Below are positions 23,337 to 35,815 of a DNA stretch of 64,000 nucleotides, in pieces (within the stretch, counting starts at the first letter, position 1; the number at the start of each line of letters is the position of its first letter). The stretch spans positions 88,125,501-88,189,500 of the forward strand of contig JASDFA010000007.1 of NCBI GenBank assembly GCA_035772735.1, written 5' to 3'. Position numbers and translations under genes: made by a program. Source of the stretch: Datura wrightii. Taxonomy: Eukaryota > Streptophyta > Magnoliopsida > Solanales > Solanaceae. A model generated the notes under the pieces. The model was not told where the DNA came from, ran no database searches, and worked only from the letters and a program-made list of their open reading frames with translations.

Positions 23337-25873
23337 TGTAATACCCCGGGAAGGCCTAAGAATAGACCCGGGAGTTGAATTTGAAAAGTGTAGAAAACTA
23401 GCAAAAACATCACAAAATGGACCACAAAACGACTCGTGGTATCAAACCATGAGTCATTGTATGCTGTCATTGGTTGGGGAAAGGATGGTGGCAGTGAAAA
23501 CAACGAGAGGTATGACGACCCATTGTAGGATACAACGGGTCATCCTTCACAGTCGTGGTTAGGGTCAGGCCGGGCAATAGGGCAACCAACAGGAGATCCA
23601 ATGACCTATTAGGAGAAGCCACGGGTCGTTGGTTGTGGTCATTTTTGGAGGGTAAGAATTCCCAGTGTAGGTGACGGGTTGAGACCACGACTCATTGGAA
23701 GGAACCACGAGTCATGGTGAGGTTCGTTGTAAGGGGGTTCAGATTTTGTGATGAGCAAACAACGAACAATGTAACGAGTCATGGGTAGAAGGCACGGGTC
23801 GTCCTATCGACCTGTTGTTTGGATCCGAGACTAGGTCATTCAGCAGTTCATTCCACGAGAGACACGATAGATCGTGGTGGGTTCCCACGACTCATTGGTG
23901 TTGTCCGTTGGTTCCATCCGGCCAGTTTTCAGGGCAGGTTCATTAAGGGTATTTTTTACTTTTTCACGATATATGGCCCTAAACTATGTCGTTTTCGCTT
24001 GGGAAAGCTAGGTTTTTTAAGAGAATGAACTTTTCTAAACTCCCATTCATGTATGCAAGGATTTTTGACAAGTGATCTAAGGGGAGATTTCAAGCTTTTC
24101 ACCTCAATTCCTTCAATTTCATTTTTGGGCTTTTAAGGAGGGTTAGGATTTGATAATCCCAGGTATGTAAGGTCTTCAATGGGTGGATTCTTCCACACCG
24201 ATGCTCCTTCTCTATTAATTACTCAAATTTTATTTAAAAACTCATGAGGTTTCATATTTCATTTGTATAACAATTTAATGATTTAATTATGGGTCTTGTG
24301 ATTTTGAAACCCTATCATTATCTACTGATTTTGATCATCTTTTGAGTTCTAAATTTATCTTAATATGGTTGATTTCGAATTTCTAATCAATTAAGCTTGA
24401 TTATGCATGCCCATGATAAACTGATTTATGATCCATTGATGCATTGATGTTTTTGATAAGCCCAACATGTATTATGAATTAAATCATGAATATATTATAA
24501 TATCTATTATGATCTTATGTAAATTTAAACTATATGCATGATCTACAAGTATGTATGTATTTTACTAAGCATGAATTATGTCTTTGGCCGACTCACGGGC
24601 CTCAAGTCATGGCTAGATCTCATATGTTCAAGAATGTTTACAATTATCATGATTTAACTAGCCCATGAACTCATGTCTATATTATTATGAGCACTATTTA
24701 TGTTTTGGGAGCAGCATCAAACACCGAATAGGTTCGGGGCTCATGTTAAGCCCCAGATCTTATGAACTACGTGCCACCGTAGGTATGTTAGGACCCTTTC
24801 ATGTTGTCCCTGGCCTAAATGGCCCCTTTTCATGTATGATCACGCCCTTCATGGTTCCTACCCATGGCAAGGTACGAACACCCTCCCGACTAGGGTTACA
24901 AGTCAGGCTTCATGTGCCCTCCTGGAATTCCTTCCAGAGCCTGTTGAATAATCTTTATGGATTCTGTCATTTCCCCGATTCGTACTAAATAACGAGCTAG
25001 TAAATCCCCTTCTCGTTGCCATTGAACCTGCCAATCAAATTCGTTGTAAGACTCATAATGATCAACTTTACGAAGATCCCATTCTATTCCGGAAGCTCGT
25101 TGCATTGGTCCCGATAAACCCCAATTTAATGCCTCGTCTCCCCCAATAATGCCTACGCCTTCAACTCGTTCTGCTCATATGGGGTATGTCGGTTAAGAGA
25201 ATCTCCTACTTTTCCTCATGATTTACGCATGTTTATGATTATGTATATGAGTTCAAGTCTTGTAGTAGAGCTTTTCCCTTGTGATTATGATTACGATTGT
25301 ATTACGAATATTTCGAAAACCTTGAGCCTTATGTTATATTACGATAATTATGTTATGAGCATGTTTTCCTACTCTTATGATGATTATAAGTTTTATACAT
25401 GTTTTAAATGTCAGTTTTACTTATCTTGCATACTCAGTACATTCCATGTACTGACTGCATACTTTCTATGATGTATCGTCTCATGATAGAACTCCCAGTT
25501 CTCAGGCGCATCCTCACCCGTAGATAGATTCGGACTTGCTCTCTCCATACTTGGTGAGTCCTCATGTTCCGAGGGCTACATGTTCGCACTTTGTGTTATT
25601 CCTTTAGTTTCTGGATGTTGGATTAGTTGGCGAGTTGTCCCATCAATCCGCCTTTCATGTATAGAGGCTTATCAGACTAAAGAGTTGTATTCCGCCGTAT
25701 TGTAAAAGTATTGTCCTATTTTCCCTCCTGTTATGTTATGATTACGTTCTCTATGCTAAGTCTTCCGCTCATGTGATTGAATTACATGTATGCTCATGCC
25801 ATGGGCCGACTAGGGGTCCCTCGTGGCTCCTTGTCTCGTGTCAATGATCCGGGTGTACGTTTAGGTCGTGACA
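23337..25873 (+). repeat. Element B 3' LTR (carries plastid insert)
   Basis: Aligns end to end with the 5' LTR except for the 255-bp insert at 24917-25171. Ends TTTAGGTCGTGACA. It includes a short local duplication of CATTGATG near 24435-24449 not present in the 5' LTR. Confidence 0.92.
24917..25171 (-). pseudogene. ndhH: Nuclear plastid DNA (NUPT): 85-codon piece of ndhH
   Basis: On the minus strand this encodes, without a stop, a segment of the NDH complex 49-kDa subunit H of the plastid: GVGIIGGDEALNWGLSGP near its start, RASGIEWDLRKVDHYESYNE in the middle, and IQQALEGIPGG at the end. NdhH belongs to the subunit group lining the quinone site of the thylakoid NADH dehydrogenase-like complex. 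Here it is only a fragment (the full protein is about 390 residues) without start or stop, so it is non-functional. Comparison with 17580-17593 and 53686-53698 shows the LTR reads CATGTG|TGCTCAT without it. Nothing was lost and nothing duplicated at the joint, which fits capture during end-joining repair, not transposition. Confidence 0.95.
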
Positions 25874-26288
25874 AAAATCTCATGATACAGGTTCAGGTGA
25901 TCAGTCTCAGTCTTGTCACAAGAATCTATCTGGCTCTAGCTTCGGCAATTTTGGTGAGTCCTCATCATTTGAGAATGTCAGTTTTGATGTATGTTCTCCT
26001 TATGTATTCCAGTTTTAGACTTAGTCGAGCTAGTTGGGGACTTGTCCCATCCTCTCATCTTTATGACTAGAGGCTTGTCAGACAATGATATTAGATATTC
26101 AGCTAATGTAGATTTGATATCCCTGTTTATGTTTATGTTATCATAGCTTTCCGCTCATGGCATGATTTATGCTTTATTCTTCTTTCTGCGATTATGCTTA
26201 CGTTATGCATGTATCATGAATTAGCGTGAAGTCATTCGTGGCTCTAGGTCCCGTGTTATGATCCGGGGTCTATGGTCGGGTCATGACA

Positions 26289-26733
26289 TTGCAGTTGCAT
26301 GTTTTCTTCTTACAATATCATCTTTAAATTGTCATAAATATTGATATATAACTCGAATTGATGAACGTTTTATTGTTCTAGAAACTAGACTTAGTGACTT
26401 TGATTGATAGGTTATGGATCTTCTAACTCAATATATATCAGGAAATATACTCGACACAAGTTAGATCACACGCTAGATTTATTTGAAATACTTTCCCTTA
26501 ATAAAGTTAAGAACTAAATTTTGTTACTAGGCTCCGTTTGGTCTAAAACTTTGTTTAAATTCTATAAGAATCTTCATATATCAATTTCTTGATATGAACA
26601 CCCATCTGCAACTTTATTCTTCTAACATGTCATCGTCGGACAAGGTAAAGCAAAAGAAAGAAAAATAATTTAACTTGTACGTCTTCATTGTAGAAGGTTA
26701 GTCATTTTAAGATATGTAGGTTATTATATCTTC
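26289..26733 (-). repeat. Continuation of element E 5' LTR
   Basis: Beyond solo LTR F the sequence resumes an LTR that resembles element G: GAAACTAGACTTAG at about 26379 matches GAAACTAGACTCATAG at about 33190. No LTR start is visible before element C begins at 26734. No gene is seen. Confidence 0.5.
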
Positions 26734-29700
26734 TGTCATGACCTGAGCATAGACCCCAAACATAATACGCAAATTAGAACCACGAATGGGCCCAAGATAA
26801 CCAATGGAACATGCATTGCATAAGCATACACTAAGCAGGGCAAACATAATATATGGAATAAGCAGAAGTATAATATATCATAAATCATCAAAATTAAGAC
26901 AACAAGTCAAGCAGCAGAATATCTATATATCAAGTCTGAAATCCTCTAAAGTATAAGATGAGCTGAAGGGAAAAACCTCCAACTTGCTCCACTAAGTCTG
27001 AAAAGATAAAAGACATGAAAAGACATGCATCAAAACTGATGTCCCTGGATGATGAGGACTAAACCAAGACTGAGTTGAATCTTGAGCAAGATAGAATCTA
27101 GCGTTGGAGCTTAGACTAATCACTTGAACCTATATCATGAGATGATATAGCACAAAAAAATGTGATCAATACTTTGAATATACTGAGTATGTAGGATAGG
27201 TAAAACATAAGAGTAAGGACAGCATGCTAAAAATCATGATCATGAGATAGTCGTAAAACATAAGTTGTTCATCATAATCTGAAGTACAATGACCCAGAGT
27301 TTGAAAGAAAAATCATAAAACTTGTCATGTTTGAAGTCATAAGTAAAACTCATAAATTGGTCAAAATACCATAAATCACAACATTATTGTCATGATCCGA
27401 ACATAGGTCCAGATCAAGACACGAGACAAGGAACCTCGAGAGGCTCTAAGTCGACGCATGGCATTAATATGAAATCTAAAACTCAATATAATAATGCGGA
27501 AGTCAAACATACGTAATAGCGGAAGTCTGAAAATATCATACATTGAATATCTGAATACATAACAGTGATCTGAAAATGAAAACATGTTATGTCTGATAAA
27601 GCCTCTAACATAACTAATGAGCTAATGAGACAACATCCCAAACTAGCTCAACAAATTTTGTAACTAAAAGAACATAACAATGAATAACTGAATGTCCTCG
27701 AAGGATGAGGACTCACCAACACTGGCTAGACAGACTTGAGAAGGAAGCAAGACCGGTGATACGGCTGAGGCTGATCCCTCGGACCTGTATCATGAAACGA
27801 TGCAGCATATAGTATGCGGTCAATACTTGGAATGTATTGAGTATGCAAGGTAACTAAAAACGGATAGTTAAAATACATAAGAGTTTATAAGAGTAGGACC
27901 GCATGATCATAAAGTAAATATCATAATGTAAACACAAGGCTCAAGAATTTCAAACCTTTCATAATCCAATCATAATCATGGTTATTAGAGAAAACTGTAT
28001 AAAATGTAACTTGATACAAAGTAACATAAATATAACCATGCATAAATCATGAGGAAAAATGAGAGAACTCGTCTTAACTGACACCATCATGATTGAGCTT
28101 TCTGTGATGCCCCACTATTTCGCCCAAGTGGTCAGCACCGTCCCAGGCTTGCCAGGCAAGGGACGTGCAGTATGGTGATATCACAGGGATCCAATAATAA
28201 ATGTATATACCTACGATGGCATGTAATTTTGAGACCATGGGGTTTACTTGAATGCCGAGTCTACTCGATACTAGACACTGCTCCCAAAAATATACACATG
28301 AGGGATTGTATAGAAATCGTGAAATCATTCATGAAGTTCATGGACAAATAAATAATAACATAATGGATCTCACTTGAAATACATGATTAACCATGAATAA
28401 AGGCCCATGAGTTGGCCAAGAGTCATAAATCCATAAATTATGAAAATCATGCATACTTGTGAAAATACATATACTTGTTATTCATAAATCCATGAAGATT
28501 ACTTGAGAGAAATCATATCAATAATCATAAATCATAATTTAGACTTAATAAGATCAAAATCATAATAGAATAATAACTTTACTTTAATGAAGCTTGCATA
28601 ATTGGGCATAATTTAATTAAAATTTGAAACTATGAATTAATTATCAAAATAGTTATAAAATCTGTGCATAGATCATAAAACATGATTTAATACATGAAGG
28701 GAGCTAACCCATAGATAGATCATAGAGAATTTCACAAAAATTGGAATACACCCCATAAGATCATGAACTTGAATCTTGAATTGAAATCCATGAAATTGAG
28801 AAGAATTTTGAGCATGAGAGTGAAAGGAATTTTCATTCATAGCTTCATATACCTGGGTAAATCTGATTTATATTTCCTCTTGAAAGCCCAAAGGAAATTG
28901 GAGAAAAATTGGGGAATTCTTCAAGCTTAATCTCCAAGGAAGAACTCTAATTTGCATGCATGAAATGGTAAGGCTTAGAATAGGTTTAACAATCTTAAAA
29001 CCCTTCTAACTGAGCTTAAAATGGCTTAGTTTAGGACCTTAGAGTTTAGAAATTATAAAAATACCCTTAATGAAAAGTCTGAAAATTTTGCAGTGGCAGT
29101 GACCACGACCGATACCATGGGTCGTCCTTTGATACCACAACTCATGGTATCCGTCCGTTACTTCCTCTATCATTTCTTAAATTCTCAGGTCCTAGTACAA
29201 CGACTCAACAGAATGGGTCATTATTAAACACAATGATCCGTTACTTCCTCCCGTCATCACCACTGACTCCTTACCAACATTTTTCTAAGACTTCTACCAC
29301 GAGTCCACCAACAGCTCCTACCTCCAAAACAACAAGTCGTTGGACCCATCCATTGCCTCTGGGCTAATTTTTACTACACCTTATCATGAGCATTTTCCAT
29401 GACTTTTCGCTCCTCACAACGAGTCTGTCACACCCCAAACCCAGGGAGGCGTGATTGGCACCTGGTGCCACCCCTGATATGAGCATACCCGATGCCCAAA
29501 TATAAAACAAAGGCCAGAACCGATGAGGTTAAAAAACATAACAACTATAAAATTAGAATAATGTGATAGACCAAAGCGGAAGATGGCTCACCTGACAACC
29601 CCAAAAGAATAAACACAACATGTCGCCAAGGCCAGGGAATGGAAAACAACAATACAGCATGGCCCACCTGGCCTATAACAATGACACTACACCCACAACA

Positions 29701-30416
29701 AATGTCTACGAGCCTCTAAATATATAATAAAAATCAATTGCTCGGTACAGGGCCCCGGACTACCTATAACTCAACCTCTGGCAACTCCGAAAGAACTGGA
29801 GCACACTGACTCAGCTGGAACTCCACTCAACAACCAAGAACCTGATCTAATAGCCCACCATCACCTGCAGGAATGAATGCAGCGCCCCGACTAGGGCATT
29901 AGTAAAATAATCTACCGAGCATGAAAGGCAAAAACAATTCGAAGACTAAGATTAGAGATCAACAAGTATACCAAATATCGCAGAAGGAGAACTAACTTAA
30001 GTAAAAAAATAAAACCTATCTGGCCTCCATAAGCTCGGCAAGTCCAAAAAGTAAATAACAATACAACGGAATCTAGCTTACCCAGCTCACTTGTCATCAC
30101 CTCTAGACCTCTCAATGGCCTCAGCTAACACCAGCCAAAATCTAGCATCCACTACTATCAGATAACAAATTACACAAGCAACAACCACAATATAATGCCA
30201 AGCAAATCACAAGTAAACACCAGTTAATCAACATCATCAATTAAGCACTACCGAACACTCTCTCGGCTGGGCACAAGTTAGCGGAGCTCAATCCATTTGG
30301 GAGAACCAATCGCGATCCCAGGAAAGGCTCAGACATGTCGGACCACTCTCGAATCATGTCTCAACTCGACACTATGGAGGACATCATTCTCAACCCTGTA
30401 GGTCATTTCACTCCTT

Positions 30417-30523
30417 GGGCTCAACCCCTCAGCCAGAAACACTCTCGTGCGTCGGGTATCCACAAGCCACAAGGTACCTCGGGCTCAACCCCTAGCCAGA
30501 ATCACTCTCGTGCATTGGGTATC
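30417..30523 (-). repeat. 64-bp tandem repeat in the element G 3' LTR
   Basis: The unit beginning GGGCTCAACCCCT at 30417 recurs at 30481 (CAGAAWCACTCTCGTGC within). The twin LTR has the same pair at about 34175 and 34238, so the repeat predates the insertion of G. The second unit is cut by solo LTR H. Confidence 0.85.
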
Positions 30524-31934
30524 TGATCTTGGGCAGATTTATATGCCCAAGTGATACTCAAATGTGTCATTTTCTCTTGTTTAACTATTGATGTTTGTAC
30601 ATTCTCATGTGAATTGTAATAAAATGTGAATTTATACTAACCAACATGATTAGCGTGGTTTTGCAGGAAAAATATAATTTTACGAAGCTAAGATGCATGT
30701 TGGGAGAAATCGGGATTGGACTCGGAAGCTAGCAAGGAAAAAGCACAAGGAAAGCACGAATTAAAGGGGCTCCGCGATGGAGCCGTGTCACGCTGCCATC
30801 GCGGATGCATTCTGCCCGAATGCTGAAAATATGCCAAATTCCAGTGAAGGTGCACGTTGGGGCCGTGGCACGTTGGCCTAGCCCCGCGTTGCACGTCGTG
30901 CCACGTTGGGCTTTAATACCTGGACGACCGGATTCCAGTGAGGGTCCGCGTTGGTGGCGTGTCACGGAGGCAGTGCTCCGCGATGCACTCCGTGACACGT
31001 TGCTCGTTATTTCGGGAAAAATTCCCACTAGTATAAATAGAACACTTAGGTTCATTTTTAAGAATTCTGACTTAGTTGAGCAAGAACGTGGGTTACAGGC
31101 AGTTGAGGGGACGAAAATCTTAGGGTTCTTCTCTATCTCCTTCTTCTTTATTTCAATTGCTTGTATGATTAACACTCATTTAACGATGTTTAATCCACAA
31201 ATGAGTGGCTAAATTTCCTTCTTGCTGAGGTTAAGAACATTTGTATTGAAATGTAATTATTGATAAATTGGTTTTTCATCTTTTCTTCCATGGTTGTTCT
31301 ATTGATTCTTGTCCTTATTGTGTTAATATATGGCCAACGTTAATGTATATCTAAAAAGTCCGGTTTCACTCGAGAGAGCGAGAAATTGGAAAGTTGTGAA
31401 TTGATAGGATATGATCTTTTCTTAGTTTGGGAAAATTGAGAATTGATTTACCTTCAGGATAGAGATATACCTGAAAGTCGTATTAGTCAATTAAGGAATC
31501 GGTTTTGTATGGCTAGAACATGAATTTCTTTTTATCACAGAGATGTAGGTGGAAGGTTCATGATTCTTAAGTTGGGTTAAATACAAGAGTTTTAATCCAT
31601 AGGCAATAATTCTTGACTAGCAACCGGAGGAAAGATTAATCAAATTATATCGATAATTTATTTCTCTACATGTTCATTTTAGCCTCAGCATGCTCATACT
31701 TATAGTTCAGACTCAAATTGTATATTCGTTTTAGACTTAGTATAAAATTAGGAAACAAAATATCAAAATCTTCTTCACATTGTTGTCTGCAGTTTAGAGT
31801 TAAAGTTTATTGACACTTGATTAGATTGATACCTTAGTTCAGTCCCTGTGGGATTGATACTTGGCTTACTTGAGCCACTTTAGTACTTGTTCAACCACGT
31901 GCACTTGCGTGTAGTTATTCCAAACGGCCGAACA
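30524..31934 (+). mobile_element. Solo LTR H (Athila/Tat-like), innermost insertion
   Basis: Starts TGATCTTGGGC and ends GGCCGAACA, 1411 bp, with exact GTATC duplications at 30519-30523 and 31935-31939. The twin LTR of G at about 34278 reads GGGTATCCCCAAGCC with a single GTATC, an in-window empty site. It contains a TATAAATAG at 31032-31040 and a GC-rich array of GTGGCACGTTGG/GTGTCACGG motifs at 30760-31005, with TTCCAGTGARGGT repeated. The ending CCCTGTGGGATTGATACTTGG is typical of plant Athila/Tat-type LTR 3' ends, but that lineage is inference. Orientation is taken from the TATA box. Confidence 0.92.
31032..31040 (+). promoter_or_regulatory. Putative TATA box of LTR H
   Basis: TATAAATAG, 26 bp or so before CATTTTTAAGAATTCTG, in the middle of an otherwise non-coding LTR. 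Confidence 0.55.
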
Positions 31935-33476
31935 GTATCCCCAAGCCACAAGAACTCAACACAACACACACAAAAGCAACAACAATAATAATACATGATC
32001 AAACATCCCACACTTGGCTCTCAAACCCCACAACCCGACTAATACAGCAATACTATTTTTTCACGTCTAGCCATCCATCGATGAGCCACCTACCAAGCTA
32101 AGGATTACCATCCTAACCAGTCTATACTCAAGCTTTACAAACTGAGAACATGCCACTCTACTTACCACTAACATCAAGGGACACGGCCAAATCAGCCCAA
32201 GTGCCACCACGGCCATCACATTCCATCGAAATGGTCGACACGATCACCGATTCGAATATGACAAAAGATCATCGAAACCATTGATATTACCACTCTAATC
32301 CCTCATTTACTTGCCAATATAATCACCTAATCTTATTCAATCAACCCTCTGATAACTTGCTACAAGAACCACATGCCTCACACACGGCCTCTTGACACGA
32401 GCCTAATAATTTGCCATGACTACGATTCTCCGCACTCAAGCCCGAGCCACCAAACAAACCAGAAACTTATACACACATTTATCACCATATAAACAGCAGA
32501 ACAAGAGTTCAAGAATAGCAAAAACACAAACCATCACAAAACAGCCAACACACACGTCGATACGGACGGCAACGACTATGGAATTCATGCCGACAAAGGG
32601 AGGGACAAGCCTAACAGACCTTAGCTTTAAGACTATCTGAACTTGAGCCTTCAACACCATAAAAATTACTTCCGAAAGGCAGTCCAAGATTCATCCAAAA
32701 TGCATCCAACACAACTCAACAATAAAACAAGACAAATGAAGCTTACCCGACAAGATTTATAGGAATTCGACGGTAGAAACTCTGAGACAACAACCAACTA
32801 AGGTGAAAACAGCTATAACCAACCTTAACTACTAAAGAAAACCAAAGGAAGAAGTCTTACCAACAGCTTCACCACGAAACAACCACCAACATCCCGAAAA
32901 AAATACCAAACCACGGACTACACGCGATTCCCGACTTTCCAATGCCAAAATCATGTTAAGCCATGGATTCTAGCCCCAAAACCCAAAGGAAACCATGGAG
33001 AGAACTTGAGAGACGTTATGGACGTGAGAAGTTCTTGAAAATAAGAAAATAAGGCAACCAACCGACCAAGGGGCTTCTTATAGTCCTCCACCGCCTTAGA
33101 CCCTTGTGAGGTGCCTGCTTGTGCGGTCTCGTGAAACCGCGAATATCTCTCTACTCCGAAGTCAGATTTGCAAATGGTTTAATGTGCTGGAAACTAGACT
33201 CATAGATCTTTAATTTTATAGGTGTTGCACCCCTAAATCTTTATAGATTGGGATAAACACCTCGATACATTTGACCTAAATTTCAAGGAATCTCAAGAAG
33301 GAAATTTTGAGATAACTTTTTCCGAATTTTGTTCTACAACTTGATCGACGTCCAATATTAAATATGATCATAGAGTGATTCAACTCATTCATAATACTTC
33401 CTTATTAGCCTATTTAGTAATCTTAGTCCTACCTCCAAAGCACGATTTTATTGCTCAAATTATCCAGGGTGTTACA

Positions 33477-33490
33477 TCCTTCCCCCCTTA
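33477..33490 (-). other. Polypurine tract of element G
   Basis: Plus strand TCCTTCCCCCCTTA; read on the minus strand TAAGGGGGGAAGGA directly before LTR start TGTAACACCC. Confidence 0.85.
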
Positions 33491-33551
33491 GAAACATTCG
33501 TCCTCGAATGTTGGACGATACGCACGATCCAACTCAAGGACTGACATAGCA

Positions 33552-35815
33552 TCTGGCAACTCCGAAAGAACTGGAGCACATTGACCTAGCTGGATCTCCA
33601 CTCAGCAACCAAGAACTTGATCTAATAGCCCACCATCACCTGTAGGCATGAATGCAGCGCCCCCACTAGGGCATCAGTACAATAATGTACCTAGCATGAA
33701 AGGAAGAAACAACTCGAAGACTAAGATTAGAGATCAACAGGTATACCAAATATCGCAGAAGGAGACTGAACTTAAGTACACACATAAAACCTACCTAGCC
33801 CACATAAGCCCGGTAAGTCCAAAAAGTAAATAAAAATACAACGGCACCTAGATGAACAAGCTCACCTGTCATCACCTCTAGACATCTCAGCGGCCTCACC
33901 AGCCAACATCTAGCATCCACTACTATCAGATAACAAATAACAAAAGAAACAACCACAATATAATGCCAAGTAAACACCGGTTAATCAACATCATCAATCA
34001 GGCACTGTCGGACACTCTCTCGGCTGCGGACAGTTAGCGGAGCTCAATCCATTTGGGAGAACCAATTGCGATCCTAGGAAAGGCTTAGACATGTAGGATC
34101 ACTCTCGAATCATGTCTCAACTAGACACTACGAAGGACATCATTCTTAACCCTGTAGGTCATTTCACTCCTTGGGCTCGACCCCTCAGCCGGAAACACTC
34201 TCGTGCATCGGGTATCCACAAGCCACAAGGTACCTTGGGATCGACCCCTAGCCGGAATCACTCTCGTGCATCGGGTATCCCCAAGCCACAAGGCCTCAAC
34301 ACAACACACACAAAAGCAACAAAAATAATAATACATGATCAAACAGCCCACAATTGGCTCTCAAATCCCACAACCCGACAAATAAAACACAATACTATTC
34401 TTTCACGTTTAGCCGTCCATTGATGAGCCACCTACCAAGCTAAGGATTACCATCCTAACCAGTCTATACTCAAGCTTTAAAAACATCCCACATGCCACTC
34501 TACTTACCACTAACATCAAGGGACACGGCCAAATCAGCCCAAGTGACACCACGGTCACCATGTGCCATCGACACAGTCGACACGATCGCCGATTGGAATA
34601 TGACAAACGATCATCGAAACCATTGATATTACCACTCTAATACCTCATTCACTTTCCAATATAATCACCTAATCTTATTCACTCAACCCTCCGACAACTT
34701 GCTACAAGAACCACATGCCTCACACACGGTCTCTCGACACAAGCCTAACAATTTGCCATGACTACGATACTCCGCACTCAAGCCCGAGCCACCAAAAAAA
34801 CCAGCACCTTATACACAACTTTATCACCATATAAACAGCAGAACAAGAGTTCAATAATAGAAAAAAACAAGCCATCACAAAGCAGCCAACACACACGTCG
34901 ATGCGGACGACAACGACTATGGAATTCATGCCGACAAAGGGAGGGACAACCCTAACATACCTTATATTCAAGACTAGACTAACTTGAGCCTTCAACACCA
35001 TGAAATTACTTCCTAAAGGCAGTCCAAGATTCAGCCAAAACTCAGCCAACACAGCTCAACAATAAAACAAGACCAATGAAGCTTACCCGACAAGATTCAT
35101 AGGAATTCGACGGTAGAAACTCTGAGACAACAACCTAATAGGTGAAAACACCTATAACCAACCTTAACTACTAAAGAAAACCAAATGAAGAAGTCTTACC
35201 AACAGCTTCACCACGAAACAGCCACCAACAGCCGGAAAAAGTACCAAACCACGGACTACACGCGATTCCCGACTTTCCGAAGCCAAAATCACGTTAAGCC
35301 ATGGATTCTAGCCCCAAAACCCAAAGGAAACCATGGAGAGAACTTGAGGGAGGTTATGGACGTGAGAAGTTATGGAAAATAAGAAAATAAGGCAACCAAC
35401 CGACCAAGGGGCTTTTTATAGTCCTCCACCGCCTTAGACCCTTTTGAGGTGCCTGCTTGCACGGTCTCGCGAAAACGCGAATATCTCTCTACTCCAAAGT
35501 CGGATTGACAAACGGTTTGATGTGATGGAAACTAGACTCATAGATATTTAATCTGATAGGTCGAACACCCCCTAAATCCTTAGAGATTGGGATAAAAACT
35601 TCGATACATTTCACCTAAATTTCAAGGAATCTCAAGAAGGAAATTTTGAGATAACTTTTTCTGAATTTTGTTGTACAACTTGATCAACGTCCAACCTTAA
35701 ATATTATCATAAAGTGATTCAAATAACTCATAATGCTTCATTATTAGCCTATTTAGTACTCTTAGTCCTACCTCAAAATCATCATTTTATTGCTCAAATT
35801 ATCCAGGGTGTTACA
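33552..35815 (-). repeat. Element G 5' LTR (3' end deleted)
   Basis: Homologous to 29784-33476 but lacks the terminal part found at 29426-29783, which was removed together with the internal region. It serves as the empty-site reference for solo LTR H. Confidence 0.9.

Larger units (their letters stand above)
16013..25873 (+). mobile_element. Element B: full-structure Tekay/Del Ty3/Gypsy retrotransposon
   Basis: It has LTRs at 16013-18289 and 23337-25873 (2277 and 2537 bp; the difference is the plastid insert), a tRNA-Met primer site, gag, protease, RT, RNase H, integrase, chromodomain and polypurine tract, all in order. The LTRs are similar but clearly diverged, so insertion was not recent. 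Flanks are ATCAT (16008-16012) and AAAAT (25874-25878), an imperfect 5-bp duplication. Host sequence rejoins as CTACATCAT + CTCATGATACAGG, matching the intact family LTR at 17886-17907, which supports insertion into LTR F. Confidence 0.93.
14600..26288 (+). mobile_element. Solo LTR F, split by element B
   Basis: F starts TGTAACACACC at 14600 and ends GGGTCATGACA at 26288; its own sequence is 14600-16012 plus 25874-26288 (about 1.8 kb). The 5 bases before it are TCGCA (14595-14599) and after it TTGCA (26289-26293), a target duplication with one change. There is no primer site, gene or polypurine tract outside B, so it is a solo LTR made by recombination. It lies in the LTR of E: the right flank continues E-type LTR sequence (GAAACTAGACTTAG at about 26379, compare 33188). 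Motifs GATCCGTTA and TAACGGATC occur at 14790-14930. Confidence 0.85.
29426..33476 (-). repeat. Element G 3' LTR, containing solo LTR H
   Basis: Matches 33552-35815 along its length, including ACACGTCGATRCGGACG and GACTATGGAATTCATGCCG blocks. A TATA-like element on the minus strand lies at about 33076-33083. Small open frames in it are not supported as genes. Confidence 0.9.
29426..35815 (-). mobile_element. Element G: LTR pair with almost no internal region
   Basis: The outer ends are TGTCACACCCC (29426) and GGGTGTTACA (35815), flanked by exact GAGTC duplications (29421-29425 and 35816-35820). On the minus strand the 3' LTR is 33476-29426 (2640 bp without insert H) and the 5' LTR is 35815 to about 33552. 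Between them only about 75 bp remain, comprising the polypurine tract (33477-33490) and the ACATTCGAGGACGAATGT motif. The end of the 5' LTR, the primer site and all of gag-pol are deleted. Intact flanking duplications show this was one insertion that later lost its inside. Confidence 0.92.

Noticed and set aside
24896..25105. A functional ndhH gene
   Set aside because: Only 85 of roughly 390 codons are present, with no start or stop, inside a retrotransposon LTR.
30729..31212. Overlapping 148- and 135-codon frames on both strands
   Set aside because: Both lie in solo LTR H in its GC-rich array; open frames on opposite strands here reflect GC content.
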